From NCBI GenBank assembly GCA_903970625.1, contig CAJCJG010000159.1, forward strand, positions 1 through 64,000: a stretch of 64,000 bases of DNA, given 5' to 3'. This stretch comes from Solirubrobacterales bacterium 70-9 (GTDB lineage Bacteria; Pseudomonadota; Alphaproteobacteria; Acetobacterales; Acetobacteraceae). Position numbers and translations under genes: made by a program. The notes beneath the pieces are model-generated. The model worked only from the letters and a program-made list of their open reading frames with translations, was not told where the DNA came from and did no database searches. How positions within the stretch are numbered: position 1 is the stretch's first letter; each line of letters begins with the position of its first letter. Below, one piece after another: positions 53,590 through 62,853 of the stretch.

Positions 53590-56500
53590 GTGACATTTAG
53601 GGGATACCTCGACAGTGTGCGCCGCGGCTGGGTCGAGGGATGGGCATGGGACAGTGATCGGCCAAACGAACCCCTGACGATCCTGGTGTCGCTCGACGGC
53701 ATCGAAGTCGCGCGCGGGCCCGCCAGCATCCAACGCCCGGATTTGGCAGATGCGGGTCTCGGCGCCGGCTATTGCGCCTTTTCGATTCGCTGGGACGATT
53801 CGGAGACATCTACCGGCAACCATAAATTGACGGCGCGTATCGAAGGCAGGGACGTGGACCTGGAAGGCAGCCCCGCCGCCTACAATGTCGCCGGCGGGAT
53901 CAATCTGCTCGAAGGCGCGCCGCATGGCCTCGACGAACAAGGGCGCCCCGACCTCGTTCGGTTGACGGAGGACGAGTTTGCGCGTGTCGCGTTCGAGGTT
54001 GTCGGCGGCGCGATCCCAACCCTGCGCATTTGGCTGCTGCACCCGGCCGCCGTCCCCACGCAGACCAAGGGAGTCGAGAGCGCGCCTTCTCCTCCGGACG
54101 TGCCGCTGCTCCGCTACACGATGTCCGCGCCGAATGCGGCCGACGTCGGGCCTATGGTTGTCGGCCTCGATATTCGGGCCGCGTCGGCGGCGCTTCCCAT
54201 CACGTTGTGCGTCCGAGGTCTGGCAGGCGGCGTCGTGGTATTCGAGCAGCGCTTCACTGCGTCGGCAAACAACGCATGGGACACGCTCGCGTTCGAGATC
54301 GCCCCCCCTGGCGCCGATGCGGCACCGGATACCTGGCTCTACGAATTGGCGACAACCTGCACGACGGTCATGGCCGGCGTGGAACTGCGCAACCTCGTGC
54401 TCGGCTCCCCCAAACCGGCCCTTGGCGTCGCGAGCGTCGGGACACCCAAGCCGGTCTCCTACTACGAACCGGAGCGCGGCGCGTTCGCCGAGAGCAACCT
54501 GCTGAGTACCTGCGACATGCTGGCCCCCGGGCCGGACGGCAAGCTGGCGCTCGCCGGAAATTGGACGACGATCCGGGGCCGCGATGGCGAGTTGGTGTTG
54601 TCGCCCTCGCCGCATCCGTGGCTGCCGACGGGGGACAGGCGGCACCAGCCGCGCAGGCTCGCCCATTTCAAAATCGAGTCCAATATCCACTACTTCCGGT
54701 TCGTCCATCAGCTTCGCGGCGCCACAGTGGCACGCAGCAAGCGCCTGGGCGCGGAGTTGGTGTTCGGCGCGGATGCGGCGGCCGGTACGAGTGCGGGCCT
54801 GATGCTGGCGACATTCTTGCGCGTGCTGAATGCGAACGGGGTCGAGGTCATCCTGCCGCTCATACCGAAGCAGGAAGTGACGGACACGCTGGTCGCGAGG
54901 TCGGCGTCGCAGGTCATCACCGACGAACGCGCGACCCTGCTGCGCGAGTGCAAGTCTGTCCAGTATGTTATCGAAATAACCGGCACCGGCAATCTGCTCC
55001 TCGGCCTGTGCTGGCTCGGCGACGCGGATCTGCCCGCCGCGAAGGCCGAACGCGTGTCGGCCGTCGCGGACCTGCGGGGCCGTGAATGGCACTACCAGCG
55101 TTTCGTCGAAACGACTGAAACGCTGTTCCTCGCCGCCGGCCCACGGGCCGATATCATCGCCTGCGTCCGCAGTCCCGGCGGCCTGTCGGTGGACCAACGG
55201 AACCAGCTTGTCGCGTTTACGGTGCGCAGTTTGGTCAAGCACACCAGTATGATCCTCGTCATCCTGGATGCTCCGGCCGACAGCGGGCCGGCCGTGGTTG
55301 CCGCCGCGAAGCAAGCACTTGGCAACGCCGTGTCGCTGCGCGAGATGGCCCAGGTCACGATCAAGTTCGCGCCTGACGAAGCTGCGGCAGCACGCTTGTT
55401 CGCCGCGTTGACGGACACAATCTCGCCGACCTCGCTCGTGGTCGCGTTTCCGGCCGGCTCCGCAGTCCGCAGCGACTTTTCGCAGGCCCTCGGCAGCGTG
55501 CCGACTGGGGCAGAAGCGCCCGACTTCATCGTCTTCGACCACGATTTCCTCGCCGGCACGGCCCGGCGGAGCGCGCCCGTCCTGAAACCGGGGCTTAGCA
55601 GCCATCTGCTGCTGGAAAAGGACTATATCGGACCGGGTGTGGCCTTTCGGGCGACCCCGCTGCAACGCGCGCTCGGCGACGGGGCCATCTCCCCCCTCAG
55701 CCCGTTCGGCACGCGCGACGTCGTGCTACGCCTGTTCGATGTCGGAATGGTTGGCGCCAAGCTGGATTGTGTGCTGGTGCATTTTCCACTCGGGATCGAG
55801 GGCGAATCGCGGGCCGACGAACGCACTTTCATCGAATCCGTTCTGGCGCGGCGGGGAACGCCTGCCACACTTTCCAGGTGGGGAAGCGAATACACTGTCA
55901 AATACGAGACTGACTCACGACCGTTGGTCTCCATCATTGTACTGTTCCGCGACAAGGTGGATTTTCTGCGGCGCTGCGTGGAAAGCATTGTGACCCGCAG
56001 CGAATACACCCACTACGAAATAATTCTTGTCAACAACCAGAGTAGCGAGCCGTCCACGGCGGTCTATCTGGAGACCCTCCAAAACGATAGCCGGATAAAG
56101 ATAGTCGATTTTGACCGGTCGTTTAACTATTCGGCCGCTAATAATTTCGGTGTGCGCCACGCGGTGGGCGAGTACTTACTATTCCTGAATAACGATACGG
56201 AGGTTCTCAGCGGGGATTGGCTTGACGTGATGATGGGCCTCGCGGCGCAGAAAGACACCGGGTTTGTCGGCGCCCGGTTGCATCTGGAAACCGGGGTCGT
56301 ACAGCACGCCGGCATCGTCGTTGGTCTCTGTGGCATGGCCGGCCATGTCTTTGCCGGCGAGCACGACGTGGCGATGCCGCGAGCCTTCCTGCTGCACACG
56401 CGGGATGTCTCTGCTGTCACCGGGGCTGCTATGTGCATCAAGGCTGGCAGATACCTCGACCTCGGTGGCTTCGACGAGCGCTTCATTCTCACCGGCAATG

Positions 56501-57999
56501 ACGTCGAGATTTGCCTTCGCGCCCGCCGGCGTGGCTGGCGGAACGTTTATGCCGGCTCCGTGCAACTGTTTCATTTCGAGAAAACGTCGCGCAAGGAGAT
56601 TCCGACCTACTTGCGCGACATCCAGTTGTCGCTGGAGGCATACGAGCCCGACTTGTCGCTCGGCGATCCCTATTGGAACGCCATGCTCAGCCGGACACGG
56701 CCCGACTACCTGCCGCGCGCGCCGGTGGAACCCACACCCGGCGACATTCGCAAAGCGGCGGTCGAGCGCCGCACCTGGGCCATGAAGGCGCGCAAACTCG
56801 GCCCGGATGCGAACTACATTGCATTCAATGACATAGATCGAGCGAGCATCGAGGCAAACCGTGCGTTGAACCGCGACTACGCGCGTGGCGGCGCCGGCCG
56901 AATTCGGCGCGCCGCCTATTTCGTGCCGAATCTGACCCACATCTATCGCGGCGGGCTGTTCACGTGCTTCCGTCTCGCAGCGGCGCTCTACCGCAACGAG
57001 GGCGTGGAGCCTTTGGTCGTGATCTGCGGAGAGCGTTCTCCGAATTTGGACCTTCTGGCGCGGCAGTTCGAGGAGGCGTTTCCCGGTATCCCGTTCCAGT
57101 TCCACCATTTCAATCCGCTACGGGATTCGCCGGTCAGCATACCGCGGGCCGAGATCGCAGTGGCGACGCTGTGGACAACGGCTTTCGTCGTCGCGCGCTA
57201 CCCCGCGAAGGGCAAGTTCTATCTGATCCAGGACTACGAGCCCCTGTTCGAGTCGACCGGCGCCGGGTACGGACTGATCGAGGCGACCTACCGTTTTGGC
57301 TTCTTCCATATCTGTAATTCGCCGGGCGTCGCCGCCGCCGTCGCGCCGTATTCCGACGCGCCGACGCTGTCGTTCGAACCTGCGGTGGACCGCGACGTTT
57401 TTTATCCGAGCGCCACGTTGCCGCCGCCCGGTGCGCCGGTGCGTATCGTGTTCTATGGCCGTCCCAACAGTCCCAGAAACCTGTTCGGGATGGGGATGCA
57501 CGCGCTGCTGGAAGTGAAATCCATTCTCCGGGATAGTGTCGAAATCATCTCGGTCGGTGCAGAGTTCGATCCCGCCGATCACGGCGCCGCCGGCAAGATC
57601 CTCAACGTGGGTCTGCTACCGAGCATCGCGAGCGTCGCAGCACTCTACCGCAGCAGCGACATCGGTCTGGTGTTCATGCAGTCCAAGCATCCGTCGTATC
57701 AGCCGTTGGAATACATGGCCAGCGGCTGCGCGACCGTAACCAATGTGAACGAATCCAACACGTGGCTGCTGAAGCATCGGCAGAATTGCATTCTGTCGCA
57801 AATCACCCTCAGCGACGTGGTCGAATCGCTGGTCAATCTCGTCGAGGACGTGGCCTTGCGGACCACCATTCGCGAACGCGGATTGCAAACCGTCGCGGGC
57901 ACCAACTGGGCGCCGGTCGAAGCAGCGGTAACTCAGTTTATGATGCGGCCCGTCGCGCTTCCTGTCGCACGCAGCCGCGTGCGAAAGGATGCCCAGTGA
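53590..57999 (+). CDS. Giant multidomain glycosyltransferase (GT2 plus WsaF-like GT)
   Basis: Protein of 1469 residues. Residues 1-110 form a beta-sandwich-like module (YLDSVRRGWVEGWAWDSDRP). A poorly recognised region of about 650 residues follows, possibly carbohydrate-binding with a degenerate GT-like fold. A GT2 domain at about 777-1000 has PLVSIIVLFRDKVDFLRRC, the metal motif LNNDTE and the acceptor block GNDVEICLRARRRGW. A C-terminal WsaF/rhamnosyltransferase-like domain (about 1110-1460) starts FVPNLTHIYRGGLFTCFRL. It probably assembles a surface polysaccharide with two linkages from one chain. The GTG start at 53590 has GGAG 10 nt upstream. It overlaps the next gene by 4 bp. Confidence 0.85.
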   Translation: MTFRGYLDSVRRGWVEGWAWDSDRPNEPLTILVSLDGIEVARGPASIQRPDLADAGLGAGYCAFSIRWDDSETSTGNHKLTARIEGRDVDLEGSPAAYNVAGGINLLEGAPHGLDEQGRPDLVRLTEDEFARVAFEVVGGAIPTLRIWLLHPAAVPTQTKGVESAPSPPDVPLLRYTMSAPNAADVGPMVVGLDIRAASAALPITLCVRGLAGGVVVFEQRFTASANNAWDTLAFEIAPPGADAAPDTWLYELATTCTTVMAGVELRNLVLGSPKPALGVASVGTPKPVSYYEPERGAFAESNLLSTCDMLAPGPDGKLALAGNWTTIRGRDGELVLSPSPHPWLPTGDRRHQPRRLAHFKIESNIHYFRFVHQLRGATVARSKRLGAELVFGADAAAGTSAGLMLATFLRVLNANGVEVILPLIPKQEVTDTLVARSASQVITDERATLLRECKSVQYVIEITGTGNLLLGLCWLGDADLPAAKAERVSAVADLRGREWHYQRFVETTETLFLAAGPRADIIACVRSPGGLSVDQRNQLVAFTVRSLVKHTSMILVILDAPADSGPAVVAAAKQALGNAVSLREMAQVTIKFAPDEAAAARLFAALTDTISPTSLVVAFPAGSAVRSDFSQALGSVPTGAEAPDFIVFDHDFLAGTARRSAPVLKPGLSSHLLLEKDYIGPGVAFRATPLQRALGDGAISPLSPFGTRDVVLRLFDVGMVGAKLDCVLVHFPLGIEGESRADERTFIESVLARRGTPATLSRWGSEYTVKYETDSRPLVSIIVLFRDKVDFLRRCVESIVTRSEYTHYEIILVNNQSSEPSTAVYLETLQNDSRIKIVDFDRSFNYSAANNFGVRHAVGEYLLFLNNDTEVLSGDWLDVMMGLAAQKDTGFVGARLHLETGVVQHAGIVVGLCGMAGHVFAGEHDVAMPRAFLLHTRDVSAVTGAAMCIKAGRYLDLGGFDERFILTGNDVEICLRARRRGWRNVYAGSVQLFHFEKTSRKEIPTYLRDIQLSLEAYEPDLSLGDPYWNAMLSRTRPDYLPRAPVEPTPGDIRKAAVERRTWAMKARKLGPDANYIAFNDIDRASIEANRALNRDYARGGAGRIRRAAYFVPNLTHIYRGGLFTCFRLAAALYRNEGVEPLVVICGERSPNLDLLARQFEEAFPGIPFQFHHFNPLRDSPVSIPRAEIAVATLWTTAFVVARYPAKGKFYLIQDYEPLFESTGAGYGLIEATYRFGFFHICNSPGVAAAVAPYSDAPTLSFEPAVDRDVFYPSATLPPPGAPVRIVFYGRPNSPRNLFGMGMHALLEVKSILRDSVEIISVGAEFDPADHGAAGKILNVGLLPSIASVAALYRSSDIGLVFMQSKHPSYQPLEYMASGCATVTNVNESNTWLLKHRQNCILSQITLSDVVESLVNLVEDVALRTTIRERGLQTVAGTNWAPVEAAVTQFMMRPVALPVARSRVRKDAQ

Positions 58000-58850
58000 G
58001 CCAGAAAGCAAAAGCCGACAGCGGTCGCGCCCCTCGCTTCGATGTCGTGGTTCCGATCTACAACTCGTTCCACGTCGCCCGCCTTTGCCTGTCGGCGCTG
58101 GAACGAACCAGCCCGCCCGAGGACGTGCGAGTCACCTGCGTGCTGGATGCGTGCGACGATCATACCGTATTCGCCGTGAAGCAGTGGTGCGCGGCACGCC
58201 CCAACTCTCGCGCCATCGAGATGAAACACAATGTCGGCTTCGTCGGCGCTTGCAACAGCGCCATGCAACTCGCCACCGGCGAATTCGTCGTTCTCGTGAA
58301 CAGCGACGCCTGTGCAACGCAGAACTGGCCGGCGCTGTTCGCAGCCTGCTTTGCCAGCGACGACCGGATCGCGATTGCCAGCCCGTTGAGCAATTTTTGC
58401 CCGCACAACAGCGTCCCGATGCAGCCGGGAACGACGCTCACGCAAATGGCGGCCACGGTGGCGGCACGCGAACCCGTGTACCCGGATATCACGACGTGCG
58501 AAGGCTTCTTTTTCGCGATCCGCCGCAAAGCTCTCGATGAGCTGGGCTTCTTCGATGGCCTGTTCGGACGCGGCTATTGCGAGGAATCCGACCTCTCGCT
58601 GCGCGCAAACTACTTCGGCTGGCGGACGGTTCTGGTGGACAACGCCTATATCTTCCATTTTGGGCGCGAGAGCTTCGGCATGTCGCTGCGGCAGGCCCAA
58701 TACGAAAAGAACAAGCGCGCCTTGTTCGACCGGTGGGGCAAGCGGTACGAGATCGACTTCAAGGCGATGCAAGCGGCCGATGCAATGTCCGGCATCCGCC
58801 GGTCCCTGGTTGGCGAAACAAAACTGCAAGCGGTCAAGTGGGTTGAGTAA
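57996..58850 (+). CDS. GT2 family glycosyltransferase
   Basis: Glycosyltransferase of 284 residues with a GT-A fold. It begins RFDVVVPIYNSFHVARLCL, has the nucleotide-sugar metal motif in VLVNSDACATQ, and ends in GRGYCEESDLSLRANYFGWR, the usual GT2 acceptor motif. It has no membrane segment. The GTG overlaps the stop of the giant GT (GTGA), so the two proteins are made together. Confidence 0.88.
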   Translation: MSQKAKADSGRAPRFDVVVPIYNSFHVARLCLSALERTSPPEDVRVTCVLDACDDHTVFAVKQWCAARPNSRAIEMKHNVGFVGACNSAMQLATGEFVVLVNSDACATQNWPALFAACFASDDRIAIASPLSNFCPHNSVPMQPGTTLTQMAATVAAREPVYPDITTCEGFFFAIRRKALDELGFFDGLFGRGYCEESDLSLRANYFGWRTVLVDNAYIFHFGRESFGMSLRQAQYEKNKRALFDRWGKRYEIDFKAMQAADAMSGIRRSLVGETKLQAVKWVE

Positions 58851-58880
58851 CACACATCATCACGCGTTGGGGTGTCCCAC

Positions 58881-59963
58881 ATGAAACGAGAAACCGAGCA
58901 GCCGCTCCGGATTCTGGCCGTGCTGCCCACGATCAATCACTACGGCGGCGTCATCTCCGTCCTCAACATGCTGGAGGAGTTCCTCGAACTTGGGCACCAC
59001 TGCGTCCTCGCCACGCTCAGCAAATATGCCAAGCTAGATCTGGTGACGCGCTTCTCCCCCGTGTGGCTCTCCGCACCGGAGCGCGCGGGCGAACTATTCG
59101 CCGACCAAATCTTCGATTTCGTGATCGCGACCTCGTGGGAGACGGTGCCGGTCACGCTCGCCCTCGCCGCCGCCACCGGGGCGGTGCCGATCTATTTCGT
59201 CCAGGATCTCGAAGCGGACTTCGTCAAGGGCATCGACGACCTCAAATACAGCCGGGCGCTGCGAACCTATGGCGAGATCGACACCAAGATCGTCAAGACG
59301 CACCATCTGCGCGGGCGCCTGAACGCCATCGGCTGGGACGCGCACGTCATCCGTCCCGGCATGAACCTCAACATCTTCTACCCGCGCCCGTCGCCGCGGG
59401 ACGGGACATTTCGCGTGCTGGCGATGGCGCGGCCGGATGCGCCGAACAACCAGCGCGGCTTTCCGCTCATCGTCAAGGCGTTCGCGGAACTGTGCGCCAA
59501 ACACCCGCATCTGCGCGTCGGCTTTTTCGGCGCCAGCGGCCTGGAGGGCCACAATCTGCCGTTCGCCTACAAGGATTTCGGCCCCGTCGGCTCGAAGTCG
59601 CTGCCGGCGGTCTATTCGTGGTCCGATGTCTTCATCGACGCCTCCCGCTTTCACGGTTTCGGCCGCACCGGCGTCGAGGCGATGGCCTGCGGCTCCGTCG
59701 TCGTGCTCAGCGACAGCGGCGGCATCCGTGACTATTGCGTGGACGGCAAGAACGGGTTGATCGTGCCGGTCGATGACGTGCCGGCGATCGTGGCCGCCGT
59801 CGAGCAATTGATGCACGACACGCCGCTCCGGCTGCGGCTGCGGGCCGCGGCGTTCGAGACGGTCAAGCAGTTCGACGATCGGATCGCGGCGCGGGAATTC
59901 CTGTCCGTGTGTCTCGGCTCGCTGCGCAACCACCTGCGTACCGCCAATCTGGCGACCGTATGA
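58881..59963 (+). CDS. Glycosyltransferase (GT4-like, WsaF-related)
   Basis: Glycosyltransferase of 360 residues with a GT-B fold. The N-terminal half opens RILAVLPTINHYGGVISVLN with a central FVQDLEADF motif. The C-terminal sugar-nucleotide domain has DASRFHGFGRTGVEAMACG and LSDSGGIRDYCVDGKNG, resembling GT4 enzymes. A GTG nine bases earlier (58872) is an alternative start. Its stop overlaps the next gene by 4 bp (ATGA). Confidence 0.85.
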   Translation: MKRETEQPLRILAVLPTINHYGGVISVLNMLEEFLELGHHCVLATLSKYAKLDLVTRFSPVWLSAPERAGELFADQIFDFVIATSWETVPVTLALAAATGAVPIYFVQDLEADFVKGIDDLKYSRALRTYGEIDTKIVKTHHLRGRLNAIGWDAHVIRPGMNLNIFYPRPSPRDGTFRVLAMARPDAPNNQRGFPLIVKAFAELCAKHPHLRVGFFGASGLEGHNLPFAYKDFGPVGSKSLPAVYSWSDVFIDASRFHGFGRTGVEAMACGSVVVLSDSGGIRDYCVDGKNGLIVPVDDVPAIVAAVEQLMHDTPLRLRLRAAAFETVKQFDDRIAAREFLSVCLGSLRNHLRTANLATV

Positions 59964-61918
59964 CAGGCATCCCGAAGCCCGTTACACTGGCGTCGCGCCG
60001 GTCGCTCTGCGCCGCCGTGGCGCTCGCGGCCGTGCCGCCGGCTTCGCGTGCGGCGGCCCCCTCCGGCGGGGCGGAGGACGATGTCGCCCGGCGCGCGCGC
60101 GCGGTTCTGGCGCGCTACGTCGAACTGCTGGAAGCACCCGGCCATCCGCAAACGCCGATCGGCGGCCAGCAGGCGTTTGCCATCCTGGCGCTGAACCGCT
60201 CCGCCGCCGACGTGCAGGACGCGAACCGCCGGCTCGCCGCCGGCCTCGCCCCGTTCGTCGCCGAACATCACTGGATCGACACGCCGGTCAACGACCCGCA
60301 TCTCTACTGGCAGCAAACCACACTGATGGCGCTGTTGCTCGACCCGGCGCTCGCCGACCGGGTGACGGAGGGCAACCGCTCCGCGATCAAGCAATTGCTG
60401 TTCAATTTCCTGCTGGGGTTCAGCGACGAATACACCCGCAACCGCTTTGGCGCCGCCGATCCCGCGCACGCCGCCGACATCCACGGCAGCGACAATCACG
60501 ACATCATCCGCCACGGCTTCTTCCTGCTGGGAAGCGAACTTTTGGCGCAGGACGCAGCGTTCGCGGCGCGCGCGCTGCCCGGCGGCCACACGGCGGCCAC
60601 CATCGCCGCCGCCTTCGCCCGCGACACGCTGCTGGTGCTGCGCCGCCGCGCCGCCATCGGCCTCGTCGCGGAAATCGCCTCGCCCACCTATGCCGGCGTC
60701 TATCTGCAAACCCTGTTCCTGATCGCCGATCACGCGAGCGATCCCGCCGTCCGCCAGATTGCCGCGCGCTATCTCGATCTCACGTTCGCGGACGCCGCGC
60801 AGGAGACGCTGGCCGGCGTGCGCGGCGGTGCCCGCAGCCGCGCCTACAAGACCGCCGCCGCCTACGACGCGCGAGAGGACACGTTCACCCTGCCGCTGTT
60901 CGTATTGACGGGGGAGCCCGCCGCCGGCCCGCTCTGGCCGCTACGCCCGGGCTACATGCCGCCGCGCGACGCCTTCGCCATGCTGACCACCGCCTATCGC
61001 CTGCCGCAGCCGATCCTGGACCTGTTTGCGCAGCGCGCCGCCATGGGCTCGTTCCAGTACGACACGCGCCGCCCCGCCACCGGCGCGCAGACGCAGGCTT
61101 CCGTGCGCGGCGATCCCTATCCGGTGTACGCGCCGGATGCCGTCTCGCGCTACGTGCGCAGCAGCTTCGTCACGCCGCGCTACGTGCTCGGCTGGTTCAC
61201 CATCGACGAATCGCGGCCGGCGCTGATGGTCCACGACCAGAACGAGGAGATGGGCGTCATCACCTCGGTCCCCGATGGCCGCATCGCCATCACCGGCACG
61301 CCCACCAATCCGGACCAGCGCACCAGCTACAGCGATTTGCAGGCGGTCGGCGCGGGCCATGCCGCGCTGATCCGCCACAACATCCATGCCCAGGCGCGCT
61401 TCCCGCTGCGGCTGTTCTTCTCGCCGGATTTCGTCCTTCGCGAAGACTCCGGCTGGCTGTTCGCCACCGCCGGCGACGGCCATTGCTGGTTCGCACTGCG
61501 CGCCGCCATCCCCGCCGAGGGCGGCGTGGCGGATCGCCCGGTCGTCGCGTCGGACTGGGGCCGCAAGGTGCCCGGCGGCCCGCTGGCCGGCACCTGCAAG
61601 GAAATCCCGGTGCAGGCGACCTTGGCAATCGACGCCGGCACCAGTGACGAGGGCAGCTTCGCGGCGTTCGCCAGCCGCATCCTGGCCGGCCCCGGCCTGC
61701 GCCTCGCCGCCGCCGAGCCCGGCATCGCCTACCGCTCGCCCGGTGGGGGGCCGGACCTGACCCTGTTCACCTCGCCGCGCGTGCCGGAGATCGACGGCCG
61801 GCCGGTCCCCCTCCCCCCGCCATTGGCCTATTCCAGCCCGTTCCTCCGCTCGCAGCCGGACTCATCCGTCGTGGCCCGCACCCCGGCTGGCGCCAGCCTG
61901 CGGATCGACCTCGCATGA
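59960..61918 (+). CDS. Secreted toroid-like protein, possible polysaccharide lyase
   Basis: Protein of 652 residues with a probable signal peptide (SRRSLCAAVALAAVPPASRAAA; the RR pair could be a Tat signal). The N-terminal half is all-helical, consistent with an alpha/alpha toroid, and holds HGSDNHDIIRHGFFLLGSEL near 175. The C-terminal half is beta-rich. This layout recalls polysaccharide lyases of the PL8/PL12/PL21 group, whose toroid helices carry a conserved asparagine-histidine motif. I did not confirm catalytic residues, so the function is a hypothesis: trimming or release of the polymer built by the neighbouring GTs. It overlaps genes on both sides by 4 bp. Confidence 0.6.
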   Translation: MTGIPKPVTLASRRSLCAAVALAAVPPASRAAAPSGGAEDDVARRARAVLARYVELLEAPGHPQTPIGGQQAFAILALNRSAADVQDANRRLAAGLAPFVAEHHWIDTPVNDPHLYWQQTTLMALLLDPALADRVTEGNRSAIKQLLFNFLLGFSDEYTRNRFGAADPAHAADIHGSDNHDIIRHGFFLLGSELLAQDAAFAARALPGGHTAATIAAAFARDTLLVLRRRAAIGLVAEIASPTYAGVYLQTLFLIADHASDPAVRQIAARYLDLTFADAAQETLAGVRGGARSRAYKTAAAYDAREDTFTLPLFVLTGEPAAGPLWPLRPGYMPPRDAFAMLTTAYRLPQPILDLFAQRAAMGSFQYDTRRPATGAQTQASVRGDPYPVYAPDAVSRYVRSSFVTPRYVLGWFTIDESRPALMVHDQNEEMGVITSVPDGRIAITGTPTNPDQRTSYSDLQAVGAGHAALIRHNIHAQARFPLRLFFSPDFVLREDSGWLFATAGDGHCWFALRAAIPAEGGVADRPVVASDWGRKVPGGPLAGTCKEIPVQATLAIDAGTSDEGSFAAFASRILAGPGLRLAAAEPGIAYRSPGGGPDLTLFTSPRVPEIDGRPVPLPPPLAYSSPFLRSQPDSSVVARTPAGASLRIDLA

Positions 61919-62004
61919 CGACCATCGGCTCGACATCTCCGAACGGCACCCTGGCGCGCCGCCGCGCCGACCACGCCGCCCCGCCTGCGAGGACCGCAGC
62001 ATGA
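61915..62004 (+). CDS. Possible 29-codon coupling ORF
   Basis: The ATG at 61915 overlaps the lyase-like stop (ATGA), and its own TGA at 62002 overlaps the methyltransferase ATG at 62001 (again ATGA). The 29-residue product begins MTTIGSTSPNGTLARRRADH. It may only serve to hand ribosomes from one gene to the next across an 82-bp gap. No separate ribosome site was seen. Confidence 0.35.
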   Translation: MTTIGSTSPNGTLARRRADHAAPPARTAA

Positions 62005-62729
62005 CGACAAACCTCGCCGACTTCGATTTCCTGGATTTCGGCTGCTCCGACGGCGGCTCGATGGCCTTTGCGCGCGACCATCTCGGCGCCACGCGCGGCC
62101 TTGGCCTCGATATCGACGAACGGAAGATCGCGACCGCGAAAGCGCAGGGATTCACGGCGGAAGTCGCCGACCTAAGCCGCCCGCTGGAATTCAGCGGCAA
62201 GGCGCGTTTCGTCATCATGTCGCACTTTCTGGAGCACGTCCCATACCACCCGACGACCCGGCAGATCATCGAGACCGCGTGCGCCGCGAGCCGGGATTTC
62301 GTGATGATCCGCCACCCATGGTTCGACAGCGACGCGGAGTTGGCGCTGTTGGGCGTGAAATGCTTCTGGTCCGACTGGTCCGGCCACATCAACCACATGA
62401 CCAGTCTGCAACTCTATCTCATCCTGCTCCGGCTGCTTCGGAAGGGCGCCATCAGCGGCTTTCGCATCTTCGGGCACGTGCCGGTCACGGACACGGGCGC
62501 AGACTGTCTGATTCCTCTCCAGGCCCCCCAGGATCAGCACCACTACAACCTGGAACGGCACGGGGCAAAGGCCAGTGCGCCGGTGCCATTTCCGTGTTTT
62601 CGGGAGCTTGTCGCGGTGATCGGAATCGGCCCCGCCGCCGACCTTGATCCGCCCCAGATCATAGCCAAACGACGGTTGCTTCTGGAGAGTCCGGTCGTTG
62701 CGCCGTTCACGACATCGGCCGCCGTTTGA
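62001..62729 (+). CDS. SAM-dependent methyltransferase, class I-like
   Basis: Protein of 242 residues. The SAM-binding start is FDFLDFGCSDGGSMAFARDH and the acidic loop is GLGLDIDERKIATAK; FVIMSHFLEHVPYHP follows motif II. It is typical of methyltransferases in polysaccharide clusters, which may cap or decorate sugars. The N-terminal part before motif I is very short. It is followed by a second methyltransferase after a 124-bp gap. Confidence 0.82.
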   Translation: MTTNLADFDFLDFGCSDGGSMAFARDHLGATRGLGLDIDERKIATAKAQGFTAEVADLSRPLEFSGKARFVIMSHFLEHVPYHPTTRQIIETACAASRDFVMIRHPWFDSDAELALLGVKCFWSDWSGHINHMTSLQLYLILLRLLRKGAISGFRIFGHVPVTDTGADCLIPLQAPQDQHHYNLERHGAKASAPVPFPCFRELVAVIGIGPAADLDPPQIIAKRRLLLESPVVAPFTTSAAV

Positions 62730-62853
62730 TGTGCCCGTATCCCTGCGGTGTCTGGGAAAACCGGCGAACCGATCTCACCAAAAAATCGCCGTCGCGGCTT
62801 CTTTGCTGACTCCGGAAGATGCCGGCCTAGCAATCGTTCAGGAAAGACGGTCA

